From Chlamydomonas sphaeroides (lineage: Eukaryota > Chlorophyta > Chlorophyceae > Chlamydomonadales > Chlamydomonadaceae): 27,168 nt of DNA. Where the stretch lies: contig BDDC01001307.1 in assembly GCA_001662425.1 (NCBI GenBank), forward strand, positions 1,750 to 28,917, read 5' to 3'. Numbering within the stretch: position 1 is the stretch's first letter; each line of letters opens with the position of its first letter. The notes under the pieces were generated by a model. That model did no database searches, was not told the origin of the DNA, and worked only from the letters and a program-made list of their open reading frames with translations. The translations under genes were made by a program, and so were the position numbers. Shown here one piece after another: positions 8,321-18,000 of this stretch.

Positions 8321-11300
8321 TCACGCGTCTCTCCCCGCGCCGCTCTTGGCCGCCACCCGGAGCAGCTCCTCCGGACTCCTGCGGGCGAGGTCAGGGCCGG
8401 GACCGGGGCCGGGGTGGGTGGGTCAGGCAGGGACACGGCCGCATGTGGCCTCCCATGTAGGGTTTGGCAGCACATGCAGCCAGAGTCAACTTGCAAGTGT
8501 CAACAGCATGCATGCACTGCTCGGACATGTGGGCCGCTGATGCGGTTGCGGTGCGAGCTGCTGTCCGAGAGCTGAGCCTCCACGAGGTGTGCTGCCCAGA
8601 CGCGTGCGCCGCTGATCAACTCTGTACCCGTTGTCAACTTGCAGAAGCCAACAGACATGCGCATGTACACACGGGTACAAGCAAAGCGAGTATCGCAAGC
8701 GGCACGCACTCGTTGGTGGCGTAGCCCGGGCCCACGGCGCCCTGCGGCAGCCCCGCCATGGACGCCAGCGCCTCCAGCCGCAGCTGGGGGTGGTGGTGGT
8801 GTACCGAGGGAGTAGCGAGCTGGTCAGCCACATACCGAGCAAAAAGCTCGGCGGGGGGGGGGCAGCAACGCCTGGCAGCCCCGCCACCACCGCCGGGGGG
8901 CAAGGCGGAGCGACGGGGTCAGCCAGGGGGCACGCGGGACCGGCACAAGCAACCGAGCGTCCAGCCCAGCACGTCGTCCGTGTGTCACGAAACACAGCCG
9001 TGCATGGACACGCGGAGGCTGGCCGTGCGGCCGCGCCGGCACGCCCCCGCTTCCCTGGGTGCTGGGGCCGAAGCGCCACGCTGCGCGCCGCCACCCGCCG
9101 CAGCCCCTGCTGAACCACACCCGGGCGGGCCCCCTGCGGCACCCACCTGCACCGACACGGGCGAGCTGGCTGCCGAGTCCAGCAGGTTGCAGGCCACCTC
9201 CACCGAGTTGTCGGCGTGCTTGAGCGCCATGGCCTGAGGGAGGGGGCGGGGGAGGGGGAGCGAGAGGGGGAGTTTGGGGGGGGGTTGCGTGTTTTTTTTT
9301 GGGCCCCATGCCGGGTCACGGTCTGCAGCCAATCTGCGCCGATTGTCGGCGTGCTTGAGCGGCAGGCGCGGGGATGTACCGAAGGGGTAACGAATAGCCA
9401 TTCGCGAACCGAGCCAGAAGCTCGGGCCCAAAGCTGCAAAAGCCCCACCCATTACCGCCGGCAGGCGCGGGAAGGGAGAGGGGGAGGGCGGGGTTAGGTG
9501 GGTTGCGGGTGGGGTAAGGGGCCAAGGCAGGGGCGCTGACGACCCGTAAGGGACCCTGGAGGCAGCAGCCGGTGCTGGAGGCAGGGCTGGGGGGACGGAG
9601 GCTGGCTGGGCTCAAGATGGCCAGGTGGCGCTGTGGCGGGGTGGGGGCGGCATCGGCCAGGAGTGGTGGCCCTATGCGCCATGCGCCACCGCGAGGCCAC
9701 CCACGGCGCCCCCACCCGCCCGCCCGCACCCACCTGCACCGCCATCAGGCCGCCGCCGCGCTCCGAGACCGCCCTCGCCAACCGCCGCGCTGCGGCAAGG
9801 GGACGGCGATGCGGCCGGTCAGGGGCGGACACGGCAGGTCCCGGAACCAGACGGGGTAGGATAATGCCCATGGCAGCTGCCGGCTGCAGGCGGGGAGCAA
9901 GCCGCGGCTGCAGGCGGGGAGCAAGCCGCACCGGCCGCGAGGCTGCCACCCGCTTGCCAGGCAGGGGCCCGGGGCCCCGGGCCAGGGCCTGGCGCTGCAC
10001 GGGCTGCGAGCCACGCGACGGCGGCAGCGCCCGCTCGCGGCCCACTTCCGCCGCCTCACCCTCCGGCAGCGGCACCCCCCGCAGCGGCACGTTGTAGTTG
10101 ACGACCCACGGGACGGCGCCCACGGTGGCCACGCCCGCCGCCGGCGGCGCCTGCGCGCGGACGCCACGAGGACGACACAGGGTCACGGGGGGTTGCCAGG
10201 GCGGACGGCGTGTGGGAGCACGGGGCGGGCGGAGGTGGGCGCCAACAGCGGCGGGCAGGTGCGGGCGCTCCGCGGCGCTCCGCGGTCCACGCCGCGCTCA
10301 GCCCCCAAGCACCGAGGCCTGGCCGCGTGCCCGCAGGCCGCCGCAGCCGCCCGTCGGAGGCCCCGGCCAAGCGCGCCGCCGCTCAGCCCCGCGGCCGCCC
10401 CGCCTCGACCTGCCCCGGCCGCAGAGGGTCGGCCGCTGCGGCGGCGCCCCCACCCTGCCCGCCGCAGGCTGCCCGGCGCCCTGGCAGTGGCCTCGGGGCC
10501 GACGCAACCCAGCCGCCCCGCCCACAGGCACCTCGGGCCTCAGGCACCTCAGGCACCTGGCCCCGCCGCCGGCACCTCAGGCCCCCGACCGCCCACAAGC
10601 CGGCGCGCGCGAGCCCCGGCGTCCGCTCCTGGCCCTGCCCCAGCGCCCCAGTGCCGCGCATGCGGGCACGCAAGCACAGGCCACCGAGCCACAACACCCT
10701 AGGGGCCCTAGGGGCTCGCAATGCCGGCCCACAACCCGTGTGTGCCCAGCAATCAGCACGGCAGCGCCGGCCCTCTGTGGCGGCCCCACCTCCATGGGCC
10801 CCAGGTCGGGCGGGTAGTGTGACAAGTCCAGGCTCGCTTCCTGGGGCGGAGTGGGCACGGGCGGCGCGTCAGGCGCAGCGCCGCGGGCAGGCGCCGCGGG
10901 GCCCATGGGACGGTGCGGTGCGGCCCCGGAGGCATGCGAGGGCCCGGGCAGCGCGACGCGGGCACCGCTGGGCAGGGCGGCGGCGGCGGCGGGGCCGCGG
11001 CGCATGCCCTGTGTGACGCACCTGCGAGGGCGCCAGGCCGCCGCTCCAGCCGCCGTCGTTCCCCCGCCGGAAGTAGCCTGCGAGCAGGCACGGCATGGCC
11101 CGGCCCGGCCCGGCCCGGTCAGGCGCAGGGCGTTGTCGCTGGTGCAGCCCGCCCCCCACGATGCTCAGCGACCGGGCGACCCGCTGTGGCGTCACCGCAA
11201 GCCGGCGGCTGGGCCCGGCCCCGGCGCCCCACCCCACCACCCCACACCACCCCACCACCCCACCCGCGCCGCACCCATGTGTCTCCGCACGTCCGCCAGG

Positions 11301-12527
11301 CCGCGCCTGCTGGGGTGCGCCTGGCCGTAAAAGTACACCGGCAGCGGACACAGCCCCGGCTGCGACCCCCGCCCCGCCGGCGCGCCTGGCCCGCCGCCGC
11401 CGCCCGCCGCCGCGCCGTCGGCGTCGGCGTCGCTGTCGCCGTCGCCCGGGTCCGCCAGCTGTCGGGCGACGTGGTGGGCGCATGAGGCGGCAACCGAGAG
11501 GCCGGAGGAGCCTGGCGGCGGGGGAACCCAGATGAAGCCGTCGGCGTTGGCGGCGGTGCCGGTGGCGGCGGCGTGGGCGCGGGCGGAGGCGGGGGCGTTG
11601 GCGGCGCGCGCGAGGGAGCCGAGCGGGTGGAAGGAGATGTGGTCGACGACGCCGAGGCGGGGGTGGTTGGCGTCGTGGCGGCGCAGGTCTAGCAGCGCCA
11701 GCGCGGCGCGGCTGAGCTGCACCACGGCCTCGGTGAGCTGCGGGGGAGGAGGCGGATGGGGCGCGGAGGTTAGGAGGCGTTGGGAGAAGGGGGTGGAGGT
11801 AAGATGAAAGGGACGGCAAGAGGGCGTGTGCGTTGCTGCAGTCGGAGGCGGAGTAGCGGGCGTGGGGGCGGAGGGCAAGGCAGCGGGGGCATGGGTCGGC
11901 GGCGCAGGGAAGGGCGGGCGCGCCTTGAAGGTGGCATGAGGCCAGTATCAGGTCGCAACAAGGTTGCGGCCTGCGGGTGCGGAGCGACACGTACCCTGTC
12001 CGGCTGTGCGGAGACAAGCGTGAAGCCGGTCCTGTGGTAGGGCGCGTCCACGAAAGTGTGTGCAAGCGCTACCCCAGAGGTGGACTGCGCAGTCGCCTGA
12101 GCAGAGGGGAAGAGGGAAGCAAGAACAATAAAGGGAAACGCGGGTGACTGGTCGAGCCCGCGGCGCCCCTTGGGCTTGCCATATCCCGGCCATCAGCGGG
12201 CCACGCGGGGTGGGGGACATGTGCCAACGACCATCCCGCCGCCTTGGCGCAGCCGGGTGCCTGCCTGGAGCCGACGAATGACGTCCGCGTCTCTCCCTTC
12301 GGAGATGTAGACGTTCGCGCCTGGTGCGCAAGGAGACGCAAGCGTTACGTGTCAATCAAGCTGCCTCTGGCTGCGACCAGCAACGTGCGTTTAGCAATTT
12401 GACGTATCGCATGCGCACCTAGGGCACATTCAATTTCGGTCACGCCGGCTGTGTACGCCCGTCCCATAGCGAACGCGCGCAAGCAGCTGCGGCGGCTCGC
12501 GGTCCGGGGCAGCAGACGTAAGCTCAT
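8321..12527 (-). CDS. Formiminotransferase-domain protein (plant-type, without cyclodeaminase domain)
   Basis: Eleven minus-strand exons: 12527-12419, 12320-12265, 12096-11995, 11737-11275, 11077-11022, 10840-10790, 10150-10060, 9789-9734, 9233-9147, 8783-8710, 8378-8321. They total 1203 nt, 400 residues plus TGA, with every phase consistent. The Arg-rich N-terminus (MSLRLLPRTASRRS) suggests import into an organelle, most likely the mitochondrion. The N-subdomain shows IECALGANVYISEGRD, VDAPYHRTGFTLVS and HPRLGVVDHISFHPLGS (conserved His near residue 114), then LPVYFYGQAHPSRRGL. The C-subdomain shows VGAVPWVVNYNVPLRG, ARAVSERGGGLMAVQAMAL and VEVACNLLD. Known formiminotransferases pass the formimino group of formiminoglutamate to tetrahydrofolate; the role of plant homologues is less certain. 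A Gly/Ala/Asp-rich insertion of about 70 residues in exon 4 splits the N-subdomain. The second intron starts with GC. Confidence 0.93.
8800..8852 (+). mobile_element. Short repeat family, copy C, in formiminotransferase intron 9
   Basis: It starts TGTACCGAGGGAGTAGCGAG and ends with a small hairpin, CCGAGC-AAAA-GCTCGG (8835-8851), that copy D shares. It is antisense to the gene and begins 16 nt from the 3' splice site of intron 9 (8784-9146). Clear target-site duplications are not visible, partly because the flanks are simple-sequence G tracts. Confidence 0.6.
9208..9226 (-). repeat. Exon-9 segment duplicated inside intron 8
   Basis: Nineteen bases of exon 9 of the formiminotransferase gene (coding for LKHADN) recur exactly at 9343-9361, inside the preceding intron, in the same orientation. 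The intronic copy directly abuts the direct repeat that flanks mobile-element copy D. Confidence 0.8.
9360..9471 (+). mobile_element. Short repeat family, copy D, with 13-bp target-site duplication, in formiminotransferase intron 8
   Basis: The element is 9373-9458 (86 bp), beginning GATGTACCGAAGGGGTAACG and containing the hairpin CCGAGC..GCTCGG near 9410. It is flanked by exact 13-bp direct repeats CGGCAGGCGCGGG at 9360-9372 and 9459-9471. This is the best-preserved copy and the best estimate of the element's ends. Terminal inverted repeats are weak at most, so the transposon class is open. Confidence 0.72.
9881..9928. repeat. 24-bp tandem duplication in formiminotransferase intron 7
   Basis: Two exact copies of a 24-base unit (9881-9904 and 9905-9928; each begins CGGCTGCAGG and ends GCAAGCCG) lie in intron 7 (9790-10059). 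The unit is a multiple of three, so the intron's open frame is kept. Confidence 0.85.
12097..12264 (-). other. Probable GC-AG intron (intron 2 of the formiminotransferase gene)
   Basis: The donor reads CAG|GCAGGC and the acceptor TGCTCAG|GCGACT after a long pyrimidine tract. Joining here gives a run from SEGRD through to FTLVS with the spacing expected for formiminotransferases and no gap. The nearest GT downstream (ATG|GTCGTT) would insert extra residues (AGTRLRQGGGM) in a region of fixed length. The GC donor is therefore inferred from family spacing, not from RNA. Confidence 0.7.
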
Positions 12528-13785
12528 CGTATCTTAATATGTTGCAAGCTGATGCTATGGGTTTACAGCTTTTCTTGGGCAGGTGCGTGCCGAACATACC
12601 CCAGGGTTCCCCCTCTTTGCCCCTCTCTGCCCCTCTAGTTCTCCGCCTCAGGGGAGAGGAACGTATCGGCATCCCGCTTCGCGCATCTGCTCCCACAATC
12701 CACATATGCGTGCGACAGGGACATTGCTATTGTGAAACGGATTGGATTCTACTGAAGCACCCGTAAGCACCTCGGACAAAAAGCCACGCAGCGCAGGACA
12801 AAGCAATGGCCGAGGGCCCCCCCCCGCGGGGATTCACGCTTTCAATCTTGCAGAAGGATTGCAAGTGTGTATAGATCACAGGCGTAAGCGAACTCTTTGT
12901 ATGCTGTGTTGGCGGGTCTACCAACCTCTTACAGTGCCATGCCAGCACTCCTCAGCACCGTGCTGCCGCGCTTTAACCTTCGCTTTAGTTCTCCATAAAC
13001 CTGTACGGCGTATTTTCGCCGGGCACCGGGCTGCCTTCGCGTACCCGCACTCGCGTTTGTTGGCCCTCCACACTGCTGTGTGGATTCTAGGAGGCTGTGA
13101 TGAGAGACTATGAGATGGCGAGGCTATCACAAGGTGTGCCGTTTGAGGCTTCGATATGCCCACCCGCACCCTGATCTCAGTTTGTACGAAGGCGATGTCT
13201 TGGGTACCCTCTAATGACTTTCACGCTGGTTCTCATGTTCAAGATGTTCCGTGCCATGCACCTACCTACACGCCACTTGTTCGGGTTAGCGTTGTATAAC
13301 GCGCTGTTATACGCCAGGTGAGTGGCCGCCGCTGCATTTGCTCCTCTTTTGGCCCTGCGGCCCTCTGCGGCCTGCTTGCCTCTGCCTGCTGTGTCGTCGC
13401 CCCTTCATGCAGGATACCGGATATAGTGAGTCCTCGTTTTCGCAGGCTTGTACCCCTGGCTTCTCTTTATTTTCCATATACATGGAAGCAGGCAGAAAAA
13501 CTTTTGCCCGAAAAACCAATTGGCGGGGGACATGAATCGGCTGAAGGGAGGCTGCCTCCTGATTGCCGGCTTTCGGGTGTTCTTTGCCTTGTCATCTGCC
13601 ACACCTACTCCATGTTATCACCGCTTCCTACATGCAGGAACGCCTGCATACCTCAGCTCCCCCTTTTCCGCCGACGGTCATGTAAGCAAGCCCCTGATAG
13701 GTTGCTGCGCATACTTTGGGTGTGGCACGGTGGCAGTCAGGGGAAACCCCTGGGTCCCCCCTCCCCCGGATGCCGTGCTGCCTTC

Positions 13786-13803
13786 GCGTACTTTCGCTTT
13801 CTT
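13786..13803 (+). repeat. 18-bp repeat shared with 6241-6258
   Basis: GCGTACTTTCGCTTTCTT, identical to the copy in CBM21 intron 4. The overlapping sequence GCTGCCTTCGCGTAC (13777-13791) also recurs at 13030-13044, so three related fragments are present. Confidence 0.6.
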
Positions 13804-14520
13804 AGGCCCCCGAAGGTAAAGCGGGACCAGGACGTGAACGGGACCCCACGCCTCCCCACGAGTCACCCGTTAACGTTCAGTCAGAAAGTACCCGGCCCGC
13901 CTTGCAGCAGTGTAGTATTCCTAATACGTAGAAGGGGCTCCACAAATACTTTGGCCCCGACCAGCAGGCCCCGACCACCTCTCAGCTGGCGGGGTGGCCC
14001 AGAGTGGCCTGTGGTGACAGGCAGTGTTCAGACACGTACACGCGCCACCAACTTCCACCCAACACTGTACAGGACAACGTCATTATAGATCGCCGCTTTT
14101 TGGTTGCCTACTTGTGACGGCGACTGGCCGCTGACCCCTAGCGCTGCACATGCCAACATGCTGCCTGAAGGCGGTAAACGTGCACGAACGCCCAAGTACC
14201 AGGCTATCATTTCAGCCTGAAATATTATAAACTTCTTAAAAGCCTATAAACCCAGCGATGCAGGTTCGCGCATGCGCAGCAGGTAAGACGTAAGACACGG
14301 AAATTCCGCTTTCCTATGAATGCGCGCTGACTTCCTTGTGGAGAATGGATTGGGCTTACCATGATGCTTGCGTGTCTGCCTCGGGTTTGCCGCTTGCGTA
14401 CGCAGGTTGCTCTGATCGCTGGTCCTGAGAAACTTTCTTTCGCGCCATCGGCCAGCCTAGCGCGACCTGGCCCTACTGTTCAACACATACCCAAACTAGA
14501 AACGTCTGACGTACGCTAAC

Positions 14521-14546
14521 TTGACCTTCTTGACCCTTTGTTGACT
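14521..14546 (+). promoter_or_regulatory. Cluster of three W-box-like TTGAC motifs upstream of the GATA gene
   Basis: TTGACC (14521-14526), TTGACC (14530-14535) and TTGACT (14541-14546) lie within 26 bp, about 490 bp before the GATA start codon. TTGAC[C/T] is the core of the W-box bound by WRKY factors in plants. Whether a WRKY protein of this alga acts here is not shown; the tight spacing in otherwise unremarkable sequence is the only evidence. Confidence 0.35.
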
Positions 14547-15031
14547 TGTTGGACTCAAGCGCGGTCTACTGCTCTCCGTCCGCAAGTCCACCACAGCCCA
14601 GCTATATTGCCCTCCTACTAGCTCGTGGCCGCTTCGGGACGCCATCGACAGCGCACGGCCGCTTCCGCCAGAACCTCACGAGGTCCTGTTTGGACACCGG
14701 AAGCCAGCGGCCTGGAGGTCTCCTGCCTCGTGATTTTGCTCATCATCTTGAACGCGAGGCGAGGCGGCGATGCCTGCGGCGAGACGCGCTGCGGCTTCGT
14801 GAGGGAGGGTGCGTCGCGGCGCGTACGCAAGCATGGCGTCTAGCATTACAGCCCCGGCTCCTCTATGTGTCTGAGGCTGGGACTGGAGTGTAGGAGGCCA
14901 GCTCGCGTTGACCGAATGGCCATGCTGACCACACTCCTCGGCTTCGGGGATGTGCATTCCATCGTACAGGTCGCATACATCCGTCTGCTGTGGGCTGTAA
15001 CGCTGCGGCGTGAGCGGCCTCGACAGCAAGG

Positions 15032-18000
15032 ATGAGGTCTACGTTGGACCAGCAGCGGGAGCGCAGCGTCCAGGTGCGAGACTGTACCATGAACATAGCA
15101 CTTTATGGTCGATCTTTCTGGGGAAATGATGCCTGGTCAGCGGAAGCAGCCGAAACGGGCACCGGGAATGCTCGAGCAGTGCGACTAACTCCTTCGGGCA
15201 CCTTCTGCAGGTCGCTGCGCTTCAAGCCCTGCTCGCCGGTGCCGGCGTCGGCGGCCTGGCCGGAGCTTACACGGCGGGACAGCCGCCCACCAGCCATTCC
15301 ATGGCAGTGCATCGGAGAACCGCGAACGGACCGAGCCCTAGCGATCCCGACCCGCGTCCGCGCTTGCGGGTCCTTGATGGAGATATGCGCAGCGAGTTCA
15401 GTGACCACCCGGCCCCGGCAGCTGGGAGCTACGAGGACGCCGTGTATGGCCGCGGCGCCGAGCTGCAGTTAGCCGCCAGGACCTCTGGAGGACATCACCT
15501 GCACCGGCACCCGCGCGACCTACACGAGTACACACAGCACCTGCACGACCAGCACAACAATGCTCGCGCACCAGAACCCTCCCATCACCAGCGCGGCCTG
15601 CCGCAGCGCGGCGCCGGGGACGACGCGAATGCGCTTCTGCGGGCCCAGCTAGCGGACCACCTCCTCCTGGAAGAGCTCGCGGCGCGTGGCGTGTCAACAC
15701 AGCGTGCGCTTGCGCAACGCACCACGCAAGAACAGCTGGCGCAGCTGGTGCTGGCTGTGCAGGCACAGCAGGAGGCGCAGCACCTAGCCCGCCAGCGGCA
15801 CGCACAGCTGCAGGCTCTGGAGCAAGCGCACCGCGCGGCAGCCCACGACGCGGCCCGCCGCGCTGCGGCGTCGGCAGCTGCCAGCGCCCGTCCGCTGCCC
15901 ATTGGCATCCTGCGCAAGGTGCAGGACGCCCCGCGCAACAGCCGGCCGCCACCGTCGCCGACGTACGTAGCCCGCGCGCGCCGTGTCGATGGCGCCAGGG
16001 CTCGCTACGCGGCCAGCCCTGTTGTGCACGCCGACACAGATGACGAGCAGCGCGGCGACAGGCCCAGCGACACGGGCGCGGCCTCGGCCGCGCAGGTGCT
16101 GCTCGGGCTGCGCCAGGACGACAGCTGGCAGGGCCTGCGGGGCACCTCCACGGGCGGGGTCAGCGACAGTTCCGGCATCGACGGCGGCGAGGACGGTGCC
16201 ATGGTCTTCGCGGACCTGCGCGAGGAGCAGCCGCTGCCCGAGGTGGAGATCGAAGAGTTGCAGGACGCGCCGGAGGGCTCCGTCGTCGCAGGCCCCAACT
16301 CAATGGTCACGCCATCCACGGCTGGGCCCGGCATCACGTACAAGCCGCTGCTGCCAGCTGACTGGGTAAGCAAGCCCTGCAGCTGGTGGTTGCTGGGACA
16401 AGCGGACACTGCCAAGCATGGGGGGCCACCGAAGGGCGTTGGTCAACATGCATGGACAGCGGCGGCTGCCCGCCATCGTGCGCTGTAGCTACAGTACGCC
16501 ATGCGTTGCTACCATGTGGCTGACGTGCTGCTTTGCCTCATGCATCCAGGTGGACCCGGACGCCATCATCGTGGACATCCCTCGCCGCATCCGTACGGTG
16601 CCGGCGCGGACGCGTGCGCCCGCCGGCGAGCAGCACATCGACCGGCTGCGTGCCATCCTGCAGCAGCCTGAGCCGGAGCCCACCCTGGCCTCGGCACCGG
16701 CGTCTCCGTCACCGCTCACGCTGCAGCCGGTCCCCGAGCTGGACTCGGAGCTCATGGCGCGCCTGCAGCTATCGCCCGGAACAGCGGCCCTTGTGGCCGC
16801 CGCCGCGCGCCAGCCAGCAGGTAGCCGCCAGGCGCTGCCGCCGGGGCTGCTCGAGCGCCTTTCGGCGTCAGGCGTGCCCGGCGCTGCTGGCTTGGTGGCG
16901 TCGCTGCTAGGCTCGCAGGGTGCGGGCGCAGCGGCCCCTCCGCCGCCGCCCAAGCCGCGTGCGATGCTGTCGCCGTTCCGTGGCCCGGCTGCGGCGGTGT
17001 CGCAGGGCCGCTCGCCGCGCGGCATCCACAAGCGCCAGCACCTGCGGCCGTTGCCATCGCCGCTCGGCCGGCGGCCGCAGCCCGAGCGCGCCTTGGCGGC
17101 ACTGCTCAGCCTCCAGCAGATACGGGCGTCGCCTCCGCCGCGGTCCCTAGCCCAGCAGCCGCCGCGCCCGCCGCCGGCGTCGCGGGAGCACAGCAAGCCG
17201 CCGTCAGGGCCGCGCTCGGGCGGTGGCGGCGGTTCCCAGGCCGCTCCGCGGCCCCCGCGCAACCACAAGGGGCCATTGCTCTGCTCCAATTGCGGCACGA
17301 CGACGGTAAGCACGGATACTCCAGCTTGTCTGCGGCATCTCGAGGTTGTCGCCTCCCCTCACTCGTTCAAGCGGCCAGCTTGCGGCCTCACTCCGCCCAG
17401 CGTGCTGGGGCTTGTCGCCCGCCCCCTTCGCACAGCCCGGCTGACACCGCCCTCCGCTATGTACTGTCCCCACACAGACGCCGCTGTGGCGGAAGGACCG
17501 CGTGACGGGGCTCACCGTCTGCAACGCCTGCGGCATCTACAAGCAGACGCACGGCGTGGACCGACCAGTGGAGGGCCGCCACGAGACGCCACAGCCCGTC
17601 TCCAAGCGCACGCTGGCGCGCGACAAGGCCCCCTCCGTGGGCCCGAGCGGCCAGCAGCCGCTCTCCCTGACGCCGTCCCCGACTCTGTCGGCGCTGCAGC
17701 AGCAGCCGACAGGCATGTCTGCGGCGGCCGTGCACGCGCTGCATGCAGCCCTGGGCGGGGCCCTTCCGTTCCAGCCCGACTCCCGACCCGGGGCACAGCT
17801 GGATGGTCTCGCGTGGCAGCGTGCGTCGCCGCAGGTCTCCCTGGCGCCGTCTGCGGAGGCTGCGGTGCAGGAGCGCGCCGGGGCAGGCCCGTCGGGCAGC
17901 GCGCCACTGGCGGCCGTTGCTGCCGCCACCATGTCGCTCTCTACATTTAGCGGCGGCGCCATCACCGGGGGCGGCTGCGGGACGGACGTGGACGCCGCCG

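Larger units (their letters stand above)
12528..15031. other. Divergent 2.5-kb spacer, no gene recognised
   Basis: This lies between the start codons of the formiminotransferase gene (minus) and the GATA gene (plus) and is visibly less GC-rich than the rest. It should hold both promoters and 5' untranslated regions. The longest open frame (13318-14088, plus) has no recognisable domain and its composition is unlike the neighbouring genes. A 15-bp sequence GCTGCCTTCGCGTAC occurs at 13030-13044 and again at 13777-13791; the latter overlaps the 18-bp repeat shared with 6241-6258. These may be remnants of old mobile sequence. No tRNA was found. Confidence 0.55.

Noticed and set aside
9494..10186. 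230-residue minus-strand frame as a continuous formiminotransferase exon
   Set aside because: It joins NYNVPLRG to RLARAVSERGGG through 90 extra residues. Splicing out 9790-10059 restores the family spacing exactly, with good donor and acceptor.
13318..14088. 256-residue plus-strand open frame
   Set aside because: No domain, odd composition and no conserved motif; it covers one of the repeated 18-bp fragments. More likely non-coding.
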